From CANLWN01 sp039815505 (GTDB taxonomy: Bacteria > Bacteroidota > Bacteroidia > Flavobacteriales > Flavobacteriaceae), in NCBI GenBank assembly GCA_039815505.1, contig JBCBZE010000101.1:1-10104 (forward strand): 10,104 bases of DNA, written 5' to 3'. The translations under genes and the position numbers were made by a program. Position 1 is the first letter of the stretch; each line of letters opens with the position of its first letter. The notes beneath the pieces were generated by a model. It was not told where the DNA came from. It searched no databases and was given only the letters and a program-made list of their open reading frames with translations. Below, one piece after another: positions 1 through 8,029 of this stretch.

Positions 1-1650
1 ATAAAACGCTGGGCCAAAGAGTATATGGACAAAATTCAGTGTCCTAGCTGCAATGGTTCCCGGCTTAAGAAAGAATCCTTAAACTTTAAGGTAGATGGGA
101 ATAATATAGCGGAGCTTTCCCAGATGGATATTGCGGAATTGTCAGATTTCTTTAATGGTTTGGAAAAGAAATTGGACGGTAACCAATTAAAGATAGCCGA
201 AGAAATCATAAAAGAGATACGGACACGTATACAGTTTTTATTGGATGTTGGTTTAGATTATTTATCCTTGGGAAGAAGCTCAAAATCCCTTTCGGGCGGC
301 GAGGCACAGCGCATACGTCTGGCAACTCAGATTGGATCACAGTTGGTGGGTGTTCTCTATATTTTAGACGAACCTAGCATAGGTTTACACCAAAGAGACA
401 ATGAGCGTTTGATCAAATCTTTGGAATCTTTAAGGGATATAGGTAATTCCGTTATTGTTGTGGAGCATGATAGGGATATGATAGAGCATGCAGATCACGT
501 CATAGATATCGGGCCAAAAGCAGGGAAACATGGAGGAGAGATCATCTCCGAGGGAAAACCATCCGAACTTAAAAAATGCCATACATTGACCGCCGATTAT
601 ATTACCGGCGTCAAAGAGATCGTTATTCCGTCCAAAAGAAGAAAAGGTACGGGCAAAAGCATTGTTTTATCCGGTTGTACCGGAAATAACCTGAAGAACG
701 TAACCTTGCAAATTCCCTTGGGTAAAATGATCGGTATTACCGGGGTTTCCGGTAGTGGAAAGTCTACCTTAATCAACGAAACACTTTATCCCATTATGAA
801 CGCCCATTATTTTAATGGTGTTAAAAAACCGATGCCCTACAAAAAAATTAAAGGGCTGGAGCATATTGATAAAGTTATAGACATTAATCAATCTCCCATA
901 GGAAGAACACCGCGTTCCAACCCCGCGACATATACCGGTGTTTTCAGTGAAATCAGGTCCTTGTTCGCTAAAACACCAGAGGCTGCCATACGGGGATACA
1001 AGCCCGGACGTTTCAGCTTTAATGTTAAAGGTGGACGTTGCGAGACCTGCCAGGGGGGAGGATTAAAGGTCATTGAAATGAATTTTCTCCCTGACGTTTA
1101 CGTGGAGTGCGAAACCTGTAACGGCAAGCGGTTTAATAGAGAGACCTTGGAAATTCGATACAAGGCCCAATCCATTTCGGATGTGCTTCAAATGACCATT
1201 AACGAAGCTGTGGACTTTTTCGAAAACATTCCCAAAATCCATCGAAAGCTAAAGACCATCCAAGATGTAGGATTAGGTTACATTTCGTTAGGGCAACAGT
1301 CCACTACCCTATCCGGTGGCGAAGCGCAACGAATTAAATTGGCTACAGAGCTTTCCAAACGGGATACCGGTAATACTTTTTATATTTTGGATGAACCTAC
1401 CACAGGTCTTCATTTCGAGGATATTAGAGTATTGATGGAAGTTTTGAACAAGCTGGCGGATAAGGGAAATACGGTTTTGGTCATTGAACACAATATGGAT
1501 GTTATTAAAATGGTAGACCACATTGTTGACATTGGATATGAAGGAGGTCGCGGGGGCGGCATGATAGTTGCAGAAGGAACTCCGGAAGAGATAGCAAAAG
1601 ATAAAAAAAGCTATACCTCAAAATTCCTTAGAAAAGAACTAGGTTTGTAA
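1..1650 (+). CDS. uvrA: UvrA, excinuclease ABC subunit A (5'-truncated by window edge)
   Basis: This is the C-terminal 549 residues of UvrA, the dimeric ABC-type ATPase that scans DNA for bulky lesions and loads UvrB in nucleotide excision repair. The reading frame is open from base 1, and the Met at 25 is internal; family members are about 940 residues, so roughly 40% is missing to the left. Visible in order are CPSCNGSRL (about 43-69), ABC signature LSGGEAQRIRLA (about 289), Walker B ILDEPSIGLHQRD (about 361), the second Walker A GVSGSGKST (about 747), the zinc module CETC-x19-CETC (cysteines at 1039-1050 and 1108-1119), second signature LSGGEAQRIKLA (about 1309) and second Walker B ILDEPTTGLH (about 1384). 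The motif QSPIGRTPRSNPATYTG is classic UvrA. All ATPase and zinc residues in view are intact. The protein is cytoplasmic and DNA-bound. No regulatory site is visible because the 5' end is absent. Confidence 0.98.
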   Translation: MKRWAKEYMDKIQCPSCNGSRLKKESLNFKVDGNNIAELSQMDIAELSDFFNGLEKKLDGNQLKIAEEIIKEIRTRIQFLLDVGLDYLSLGRSSKSLSGGEAQRIRLATQIGSQLVGVLYILDEPSIGLHQRDNERLIKSLESLRDIGNSVIVVEHDRDMIEHADHVIDIGPKAGKHGGEIISEGKPSELKKCHTLTADYITGVKEIVIPSKRRKGTGKSIVLSGCTGNNLKNVTLQIPLGKMIGITGVSGSGKSTLINETLYPIMNAHYFNGVKKPMPYKKIKGLEHIDKVIDINQSPIGRTPRSNPATYTGVFSEIRSLFAKTPEAAIRGYKPGRFSFNVKGGRCETCQGGGLKVIEMNFLPDVYVECETCNGKRFNRETLEIRYKAQSISDVLQMTINEAVDFFENIPKIHRKLKTIQDVGLGYISLGQQSTTLSGGEAQRIKLATELSKRDTGNTFYILDEPTTGLHFEDIRVLMEVLNKLADKGNTVLVIEHNMDVIKMVDHIVDIGYEGGRGGGMIVAEGTPEEIAKDKKSYTSKFLRKELGL

Positions 1651-1727
1651 TATTGAATAGGCAGTATACCGGTAACGAAGAGCATTTATCCGTTGCGTCA
1701 AAGGTTGTGTCCGTTATTGTTTAAAAA

Positions 1728-2414
1728 ATGAGAAAAGAACAACATCATAAAGGTTGGAACGAAATAAAAACCAATGACTCATGGGCGTTATTCAAAATCA
1801 TGGGTGAATTTGTGAGCGGTTTTGAAAAAATGAGTGCAATAGGGCCCTGTGTATCCATATTTGGTTCAGCAAGGACAAAAGAAAACGATAAATATTATAC
1901 GCTAGCCGTACATATTGCAAAAAGCGTTGCCGAAGCAGGTTATGGCATCATCACCGGTGGTGGCCCAGGGATTATGGAAGCGGGTAACAAGGGAGCGCAT
2001 TTAGCGGGCGGCACCTCGGTGGGACTCAACATTGAATTACCCTTTGAACAACACGATAATCCTTATATTGATGGTGATAAAAGTTTGGATTTCGACTACT
2101 TTTTTGTACGAAAAGTAATGTTTGTGAAATATTCCCAAGGGTTTGTGGTCATGCCTGGGGGTTTTGGCACCTTGGATGAACTTTTTGAAGCTATCACGCT
2201 GATACAAACCAATAAAATCGGAAAATTTCCCATCATATTGGTAGGGTCGGATTTCTGGGAAGGTCTCATCGATTGGATCAAGAACACTATGCTAAATGCG
2301 GGTAATATTAGTCCCAAAGATATGGATCTGATCAAAATAGTTGATACTGGGGAAGAAGTGGTGGAAATAATCGACGCCTTCTATAAAGGGAATATATTAA
2401 GTCCCAACTTTTAA
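1728..2414 (+). CDS. LOG family (TIGR00730-type) Rossmann-fold phosphoribohydrolase
   Basis: This 228-residue cytoplasmic protein belongs to the family once misnamed lysine decarboxylase. Characterised members (LOG, cytokinin riboside 5'-monophosphate phosphoribohydrolases) cleave the N-glycosidic bond of nucleoside 5'-monophosphates to base and ribose 5-phosphate. Seen here: SIFGSAR (residues 43-49), the glycine-rich TGGGPGIMEAGNKGA (76-90), R128-K129 in the active-site helix, and the signature PGGFGTLDE (143-151) with the family's catalytic Glu at 151. An N-terminal extension of about 38 residues precedes the fold. The start at 1728 is fixed by an in-frame TAA at 1722-1724, and no Shine-Dalgarno is visible. 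It lies 77 nt after uvrA and only 7 nt before the next gene, so co-transcription with the latter is likely. The bacterial substrate (cytokinin-like nucleotides or AMP) is unknown here, and the link to its neighbours is unclear. Confidence 0.92.
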   Translation: MRKEQHHKGWNEIKTNDSWALFKIMGEFVSGFEKMSAIGPCVSIFGSARTKENDKYYTLAVHIAKSVAEAGYGIITGGGPGIMEAGNKGAHLAGGTSVGLNIELPFEQHDNPYIDGDKSLDFDYFFVRKVMFVKYSQGFVVMPGGFGTLDELFEAITLIQTNKIGKFPIILVGSDFWEGLIDWIKNTMLNAGNISPKDMDLIKIVDTGEEVVEIIDAFYKGNILSPNF

Positions 2415-2421
2415 TAGTAAT

Positions 2422-5277
2422 ATGTTCCTTAAAGCAAAATCATATCCATATAGTGGTTTAATCATCCTTATGTTCCTGTTATGTGGAACGGGAACATTAC
2501 ATGCACAACATATCAATGAGATAAAGGCTACTTTGGACGGCAATAGCAAACGTATACGCATTCAACAAAAATTTACGTATGTAAACTCGTCCAAAGACAC
2601 GCTGAACACGCTGTATTTTAATGATTGGGCGCATGCCTATTCTGATAAAAACACGGCTTTGGCCAAACGTTTTGCGGAAGAGTTTAAAAAAAGCCTTCAT
2701 TTGGCGAAGGATAAGGAAAGGGGCGCTACCGAAATAATTAGCTCGGTAGATAACAAATACCAAGGGCTGCAATGGGAAAGGGCTTCGGGACTGGATTTAA
2801 TAAAAATCAAACTAAATCAACCTTTGTTTCCATCCGATTCAACAAGTATTTTCATTACTTACGAAGTAAAACTTCCGCCCAAAAAATATACCCCATATGG
2901 GTATGATAGTAGAAATCGTTACTATCTAAAGGATTGGTATCTTACACCGGCGGTATATAATGGAAAATGGCAATTGTACTCCAATAAGAACCTCGAAGAT
3001 CTTTATACCGATGTTACCAACACCGAAATCAATTTTATATATCCCGAAGAACAGTTTTTAAGTACTAATTTTGAGACATCCAGTATAACGAACTATCTAG
3101 ATTTTAACGATATAAGGTTAAGGGGAACGAATCAGAAGAGTTGTGAAATAATTTTGGAACCTATTCAACGATTTACAAAACACGTGACTCGTTCCTTAAC
3201 GGTTGAAACCGATATAGAGTCCAATCGGTACGATGAAATATCCCAAGGGATCTCCATTAATCGGGTCGCAGAGTTTATCGATGAAAATTTAGGGGCTTAC
3301 CCCCATGGCACCTTATTGGTAAGCGAAATAGATTACAATAAAAATCCATTGTACGGTATCAATCAACTCCCATCTTTTATAAGACCTTATGAAGAACAGT
3401 TTCAGTATGAGATGAAATTTTTGAAAACCGCCCTTTATAGTTTTCTAAGAGAGACCATATATATCAACCCAAGAAAAGAAAGGTGGGTTACGGACGCCAT
3501 TGTCAACTATCTTTTGATAGCCTATGTAGATAAAAATTACCCGGACTATAAGTTACTTGGAAAGCTGTCAAAAGTGTGGGGTATTAAGGGCTTTAAACTT
3601 GCCCAAACCAACTTTAACGATCAATATTCCCTACTTTTTATGCTTACCGCAAGAAGAAACCTTGATCAGGCATTGACCACCCCAAACGATTCCCTTATAA
3701 AATTCAATGAAAAAATAGCGAATCGGTACAAAGCTGGTTTAGGTCTGGCTTACTTGGCAAGTTATGTGGGAAAGGAGAAAGTTGAACAAAGTGTAAAGAA
3801 ATTTTATACCGATTATAAAATTAAACCCGTAGATAAGGATAACCTTAAAAGCATTTTGAAGGAATCCACGGAAATTGATATTGATTGGTTTTTTGATACG
3901 TACATTTCAAGTAAGAAACGAATAGATTTTAAAATAAAAAAAATAGTAAAGGATACCGATTCCCTGCAAATCACACTTAAAAACAAAACCGGAACCAATG
4001 TTCCCATTTCACTGTTTGGCCTTAACAAGGACACCGTAGTTTCCAAATATTGGTTTACGGATGTAGTGGACGAAAAAACATTTAAGATTCCTAGGGGCAC
4101 CGAGGAAAAATTAGTGTTGAACTACGACCAGAAAATCCCTGAATTCAATCAACGTGATAATTGGAAATCGTTGAACGGTTTCTTCTCTAGCAATAGAAAG
4201 CTCAAGTTTCAGTTTTTTAAGGATATTGAGGATCCCTATTATAATCAAATCTTTTATGTCCCCGTTGTCACCTTTAATGTGGATGACGGAATTACCCCTG
4301 GTCTTCGCCTTACCAATAAGACTTTTTTACAGCGACCTTTTATTTTTGATTTTTCGCCTTCCTATTCCTTTAACGAGAAGTCCCTTGTGGGTTTTGGCAG
4401 GTTTACCTATCGCAAATATCATGAGGAAAAGAAATTATTTGTTTCCTCCTACTCATTAGGTGGTTCTACTTTTCATTTTGCGGAGAATTCAAGGTTCATG
4501 ACCATAACCCCGTCGATTAGTTTTGGTTGGCGAACAGATGACCTACGTTCCAATAAACGTTCTTCGTTAACGTTCCGGCATGTCAATGTGTTCAGGGACC
4601 CGGATGAGAATTTGGACAGGGAAGAGTTAAATTTGGATGAAAATCCAGATTATAGCGTATTTAATGTACGTTACCGAAAATCGGACAATGATATCATCAA
4701 TTTTTATTCCTGGTTTTTGGACGGACAGCATGCTGCCGATTTCACCAAGCTTGCCTTTAATTTTGATTATCGAAAGTTGTTTCAAAATAATCGGCAGCTT
4801 AATATTCGTTTTTTTGCCGGTAAGTTTCTACGGAACCGATCCGATTCCGATTTCTTTAGTTTTGCCTTGGACAGACCAACCGATTACCTGTTCGATTTTA
4901 ACTATCTGGCACGTTCCGACGAATCAGGACTCGCCAGTCAACAGATTATTATTGCGGAAGGTGGGTTTAAATCCCAATTAGAGGATCCCTTTGCAGATGA
5001 TTGGCTAGTTACCACCAATGCCAGTGTAAATATTTGGCGTTGGGTAGAGGCTTATGGGGATTTGGGATATATTAAACGTAAAGGACAAAACCCGAGATTT
5101 GTTTATGACTCTGGTATACGGTTAAACCTGGTAACGGATTTCTTTGAACTATATTTTCCTTTTTATTCCAATAATGGATATGAAATTGCCCAGCCCGACT
5201 ACGAGGAAAAAATTCGTTTTGTCGTTACCCTAAGCCCCAAGACCTTGCTTGCTTTGTTCAATAGAAAGTGGTTCTAA
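2422..5277 (+). CDS. Secreted M1-peptidase-like protein with degenerate zinc site and C-terminal outer-membrane beta-barrel
   Basis: This 951-residue protein begins with a signal peptide (hydrophobic core about 12-22, probable cleavage after LHA at 26-28). Residues about 30-230 resemble the beta-sheet N-domain of M1 aminopeptidases, and about 270-495 the helical catalytic region. The window expected to hold HExxH-x18-E instead reads K335-T336-A337-L338-Y339, 18 residues, D358; the flanking W355 and Y363 sit where M1 enzymes have the Trp and Tyr of WLNEGFATY. There is no HExxH anywhere in the protein, and the GxMEN-like position appears as LYGIN (310-314). A beta-rich linker (about 500-590) leads to about 350 residues of alternating aromatic/polar strands (TNKTFLQRPF, FSPSYSF, SLVGFGRFTYR) ending in a terminal Trp-Phe, typical of outer-membrane barrels. 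Likely a non-catalytic domain facing the periplasm or cell surface on a barrel anchor. It starts 7 nt after the LOG-family gene. The family is often named metalloprotease, but peptidase activity is unlikely here. Confidence 0.8.
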   Translation: MFLKAKSYPYSGLIILMFLLCGTGTLHAQHINEIKATLDGNSKRIRIQQKFTYVNSSKDTLNTLYFNDWAHAYSDKNTALAKRFAEEFKKSLHLAKDKERGATEIISSVDNKYQGLQWERASGLDLIKIKLNQPLFPSDSTSIFITYEVKLPPKKYTPYGYDSRNRYYLKDWYLTPAVYNGKWQLYSNKNLEDLYTDVTNTEINFIYPEEQFLSTNFETSSITNYLDFNDIRLRGTNQKSCEIILEPIQRFTKHVTRSLTVETDIESNRYDEISQGISINRVAEFIDENLGAYPHGTLLVSEIDYNKNPLYGINQLPSFIRPYEEQFQYEMKFLKTALYSFLRETIYINPRKERWVTDAIVNYLLIAYVDKNYPDYKLLGKLSKVWGIKGFKLAQTNFNDQYSLLFMLTARRNLDQALTTPNDSLIKFNEKIANRYKAGLGLAYLASYVGKEKVEQSVKKFYTDYKIKPVDKDNLKSILKESTEIDIDWFFDTYISSKKRIDFKIKKIVKDTDSLQITLKNKTGTNVPISLFGLNKDTVVSKYWFTDVVDEKTFKIPRGTEEKLVLNYDQKIPEFNQRDNWKSLNGFFSSNRKLKFQFFKDIEDPYYNQIFYVPVVTFNVDDGITPGLRLTNKTFLQRPFIFDFSPSYSFNEKSLVGFGRFTYRKYHEEKKLFVSSYSLGGSTFHFAENSRFMTITPSISFGWRTDDLRSNKRSSLTFRHVNVFRDPDENLDREELNLDENPDYSVFNVRYRKSDNDIINFYSWFLDGQHAADFTKLAFNFDYRKLFQNNRQLNIRFFAGKFLRNRSDSDFFSFALDRPTDYLFDFNYLARSDESGLASQQIIIAEGGFKSQLEDPFADDWLVTTNASVNIWRWVEAYGDLGYIKRKGQNPRFVYDSGIRLNLVTDFFELYFPFYSNNGYEIAQPDYEEKIRFVVTLSPKTLLALFNRKWF

Positions 5278-5351
5278 CTTCTTGATAAATATTCAAAAAA
5301 TACACTTTTTTTTATATTATGTTTAACAAATAAGTTGAAAATTGTGTAAAA

Positions 5352-5389
5352 TTTATTGATTTATTAAAAAATAACCCTTTTTATTGATT
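5352..5389 (+). repeat. 10-bp direct repeat TTTATTGATT in E1 promoter region
   Basis: TTTATTGATT occurs at 5352-5361 and again at 5380-5389, 28 bp apart. The second copy runs into the candidate -33 TTG at 5388-5390. It could be a paired operator, but the sequence here is very AT-rich, so chance recurrence is a real alternative. Confidence 0.35.
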
Positions 5390-5418
5390 GCATAAATCGT
5401 TCTGTTTTGATACTTTTG
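5388..5418 (+). promoter_or_regulatory. Bacteroidota-type promoter for the E1 gene
   Basis: A -33 TTG at 5388-5390, a 20-nt spacer, and TACTTTTG at 5411-5418, an exact match to the Bacteroidota -7 consensus TAnnTTTG used by the primary sigma factor. Transcription would start near 5424, giving a 5' leader of about 15 nt before the ATG at 5440. The leader is AT-rich without a Shine-Dalgarno, as is common in this phylum. The stretch 5278-5439 otherwise holds only AT-rich sequence. Confidence 0.7.
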
Positions 5419-5439
5419 TGAAAAATTTATTTCCAATCA

Positions 5440-7851
5440 ATGAGCGTTAAATTTCAAACAAGTGATGACATTTCCTTTGAAGATTTCAAAACACAGATTT
5501 TGAAAGATTATGAAATAGCTGTCACCAGTAGGGAATGTAGTTTATTGGGAAGAAGGGAAGTACTTACGGGAAAGGCAAAGTTTGGTATTTTTGGGGACGG
5601 AAAGGAACTTCCACAATTGGCAATGGCCCGTTCTTTTAGAAACGGGGATTTCCGAAGCGGCTATTATAGAGATCAAACTTTTATGATGGCTTTGGGACTT
5701 TTAAGACCAAAAGATTTCTTTCACGGTCTATATGCCACTACGGACATTGAGAAAGAACCTATGAGCGGCGGAAGACAAATGGGCGGTCATTTTGTCACCT
5801 GTAGCCTTAACGAGGATGGGAGCTGGCGAAATTTGACGCAACAGAAAAACAGTAGTGCCGATATTTCTCCTACGGCGGCTCAGATGCCCCGATTATTAGG
5901 TCTGGCCCAAGCTTCAAAAATATACCGTCATGTAAAAGGTATAGATGCGCAAAATTTCTCGGATAACGGTAACGAAGTAGCCTGGGGTACCATTGGTAAT
6001 GCCAGCACAAGCGAAGGGCTGTTCTTTGAAACCATAAATGCCGCTGGAGTTTTGCAAGTACCTATGGTCATCAGCATTTGGGACGATGACTATGGTATAT
6101 CGGTCCCTGCAAAACATCATACCACAAAAGAGGATATTTCAAAAATTTTAAAGGGGTTTCAACGGGATGAAGAAGACGCCGGTTATGAAATTCTAAAAGT
6201 TAAAGGTTGGGACTATACCGCATTGATACACGCCTATGAAAATGCATCCGATATTTCAAGAGAGGAGCATGTGCCCGTTATTATACATGTCATAGAACTT
6301 ACACAACCCCAAGGGCACTCTACATCGGGCTCCCATGAAAGATACAAAAGCGAAGAACGTTTAGAGTGGGAAAAGGAGAACGATTGTAACAAGCGCTTTC
6401 GAGAATGGATTTTGGAAAAGGGAATTACTTCAGAGGAAGATTTAAAGGAAATGGAGAAATCCATTAAAAGAACGGTAAGAACAGCGAAAAAAGAGGCATG
6501 GGCCGAATTTTTGGAATCCCATAAGGAAGCAAAAAGCACCTTGGTCCAACTATTGGAAAATGCGGCCAACAAAAGTTCCAATAGAACCTTTATCAATAAA
6601 ATAAAAAATGATCTTATAGCCCTTGAGGAGCCTTTAAAGAAAGACCTTGCCGCTCTTTCCAGAAAAGCGTTGCGTTATTTGTTGGGGGAAGATTCAATTG
6701 AAAAGAAAGCGCTTCTAAATTGGGTGTCGAGTTTTATTGATGAGATGCAACCCAAATACAGTTCGCATCTTTATAGTGAGCTGCCGAACAAAGCGACCAA
6801 TATTCCCAAAATAGAACCAATTTACGATACCGACCCGGAAAAAGTCGATGGCAGGGTGATTATCCGTGATAATTTTGATAAACTCTTCGGTACCTATCCA
6901 GAAGCCTTGGTCTTCGGAGAAGATAGTGGTACCATAGGGGATGTAAATCAAGGATTGGAAGGATTACAAAAAAAATATGGTAGTCTTAGAATTGCCGATA
7001 CGGGTATACGGGAAGCCACCATTATTGGTCAGGGTATTGGATTGGCCCTACGCGGTTTACGACCAATAGCGGAAATTCAGTATTTGGATTATCTGCTTTA
7101 CGCCTTACAAACATTAAGTGATGATTTGGTCACTTTACTCTATAGGACCTTAGGTAAACAAAAGGCACCCCTCATCGTAAGAACCAGGGGACATCGCCTT
7201 GAGGGAATATGGCATTCCGGTTCGCAAATGGGCGGATTACTACACCTATTAAGGGGAATGTACATTCTTGTCCCAAGGGATATGACCAGAGCTGCCGGCT
7301 TTTATAATACGTTGATGAAAAGTGATGAGCCAGCCCTCATTGTTGAAAGCCTGAACGGTTATCGGTTAAAAGAACCCAAACCTAGTAACTTGGGAGAACT
7401 TTGTACACCCATCGGCGTAGTGGAAACAATTAAAGAAGGAACGGACGTTACTTTATTGTCCTACGGTTCCACCCTTAGAATTGTGACAAAAGTTGCCCAA
7501 GAATTAAAGGAAGTAGGTATAGATGTTGAAGTAATAGATGCGCAAAGTCTTTTGCCTTTTGATATTGACCATAACGTGCTAAAAAGTATTAAGAAGACCA
7601 ACCGACTTTTGGTGATAGATGAAGATGTGCCCGGAGGTTGTTCCGCATATCTTATCCAGGAAGTCATAGAAAAGCAAGGGGGGTATCAATACTTGGATAG
7701 TGCACCACAAACGCTTACCGCAAAGGAGCATAGGCCGGCATATGCTAGCGATGGTGATTATTTTTCAAAACCCAATGCTGAGGATATTTTTGAAAAAGTA
7801 TATGAAATTATGCACGAGGCAAACCCTATGGATTATCCTAAATTGCGATAA
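5440..7851 (+). CDS. Fused alpha/beta E1 component of 2-oxo acid dehydrogenase (probable branched-chain type)
   Basis: This 803-residue thiamine diphosphate enzyme decarboxylates a 2-oxo acid and passes the acyl group to the lipoyl domain of E2. The alpha half (about 1-350) shows the N-terminal YYRDQT and GGRQMGGH, the ThDP/Mg2+ segment GNASTSEG (186-193) to DDDYGISVP (215-223), and the active-site loop GHSTSGSHERYKS with H293. A helical linker (about 350-465) joins it to the beta half, with GEDSGTIGDV (from 493), catalytic Glu525 in DTGIREA, H592 in IWHSGSQ, and the transketolase C-domain. Normally alpha and beta are separate chains of about 330-400 residues; the fusion is common in Bacteroidota and usually assigned to branched-chain oxo acids, feeding isovaleryl- and isobutyryl-CoA into iso-fatty acids and valine/leucine/isoleucine breakdown. 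Unusual: the usual Asp/Glu and Asn side-chain ligands of Mg2+ are Asn187 and Asp216. No E2 or E3 gene is adjacent. Substrate choice is inferred; pyruvate cannot be excluded. Confidence 0.9.
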   Translation: MSVKFQTSDDISFEDFKTQILKDYEIAVTSRECSLLGRREVLTGKAKFGIFGDGKELPQLAMARSFRNGDFRSGYYRDQTFMMALGLLRPKDFFHGLYATTDIEKEPMSGGRQMGGHFVTCSLNEDGSWRNLTQQKNSSADISPTAAQMPRLLGLAQASKIYRHVKGIDAQNFSDNGNEVAWGTIGNASTSEGLFFETINAAGVLQVPMVISIWDDDYGISVPAKHHTTKEDISKILKGFQRDEEDAGYEILKVKGWDYTALIHAYENASDISREEHVPVIIHVIELTQPQGHSTSGSHERYKSEERLEWEKENDCNKRFREWILEKGITSEEDLKEMEKSIKRTVRTAKKEAWAEFLESHKEAKSTLVQLLENAANKSSNRTFINKIKNDLIALEEPLKKDLAALSRKALRYLLGEDSIEKKALLNWVSSFIDEMQPKYSSHLYSELPNKATNIPKIEPIYDTDPEKVDGRVIIRDNFDKLFGTYPEALVFGEDSGTIGDVNQGLEGLQKKYGSLRIADTGIREATIIGQGIGLALRGLRPIAEIQYLDYLLYALQTLSDDLVTLLYRTLGKQKAPLIVRTRGHRLEGIWHSGSQMGGLLHLLRGMYILVPRDMTRAAGFYNTLMKSDEPALIVESLNGYRLKEPKPSNLGELCTPIGVVETIKEGTDVTLLSYGSTLRIVTKVAQELKEVGIDVEVIDAQSLLPFDIDHNVLKSIKKTNRLLVIDEDVPGGCSAYLIQEVIEKQGGYQYLDSAPQTLTAKEHRPAYASDGDYFSKPNAEDIFEKVYEIMHEANPMDYPKLR

Positions 7852-7861
7852 TTTTTGTCCT

Positions 7862-7944
7862 CCAAGTTTTAAATTGCACCATTATAACGGTAACAATTTC
7901 ACATGGATGACACATTGAACCGATTCTAAAATTATAAAACTTGG
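7862..7944 (+). repeat. 83-nt inverted repeat with nested stems after the E1 gene
   Basis: CCAAGTTTTA at 7862-7871 is perfectly complementary to TAAAACTTGG at 7935-7944; with one bulged A (7934) the arms extend by AATT/AATT to 14 pairs (7862-7875 with 7930-7944). Inside, CGGT (7888-7891) can pair with ACCG (7919-7922), CAAT (7894-7897) with ATTG (7914-7917), and TCA (7899-7901) with TGA (7908-7910), all in nested order. No T-run follows, so it is not a classical intrinsic terminator. It could be a 3'-UTR structure, a processing or stability element, or a small mobile palindrome. Confidence 0.55.
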
Positions 7945-8006
7945 GCAGCAGGTCTCTCTTTCATTATTTTATGTATCCTAACTTTTCTATTATCATCGTG
8001 GTTTTA

Positions 8007-8014
8007 TATATTTA
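8007..8014 (+). promoter_or_regulatory. Weak candidate -7 element for the AraC-type regulator gene
   Basis: TATATTTA at 8007-8014 matches five of the six fixed positions of the Bacteroidota TAnnTTTG element and lies 15 nt before the ATG at 8030, similar in distance to the E1 promoter. No TTG is visible at the expected -33 distance, so the call is tentative. The rest of 7852-8029 holds only the inverted repeat described separately. Confidence 0.25.
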
Positions 8015-8029
8015 GGGTAAACAACCTTA

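Noticed and set aside
25..27. ATG as the start of a short UvrA-like gene
   Set aside because: The frame is open back to base 1 and those codons (IKRWAKEY) continue the UvrA sequence, so this Met is internal and the gene is cut by the window edge.
888..1073. Antisense open frame inside uvrA, and similar antisense frames at 1309-1521, 2096-2335, 2497-2772, 3813-4100, 5914-6120, 6234-6596, 6715-6951, 7461-7667 and 8917-9189
   Set aside because: Each lies wholly within a well-supported + strand gene and its translation shows no recognisable domain; they are shadows of the coding strand.
4226..4981. Two same-strand open frames (4226-4459 and 4637-4981) inside the barrel-encoding region
   Set aside because: They sit in another frame of a continuous, well-supported gene. 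Their hydrophobic look comes from reading AT-rich aromatic codons out of frame.
5295..5313. A-run followed by an 8-T run as an intrinsic terminator for the region 1 genes
   Set aside because: The only possible stem is six A-U pairs with a five-base loop; there is no GC-rich hairpin before the T-run.
7889..7906. Resemblance to the lac operator/cloning-vector region (TAACAATTTCACA)
   Set aside because: The match is limited to about 13 bases, the flanks differ, and both sides are ordinary flavobacterial sequence, so vector contamination is not supported.
7700..7918. Open frame overlapping the end of the E1 gene and running into the intergenic gap
   Set aside because: Most of it overlaps the conserved E1 C-terminus in another frame, and it has no recognisable motif or start signal.
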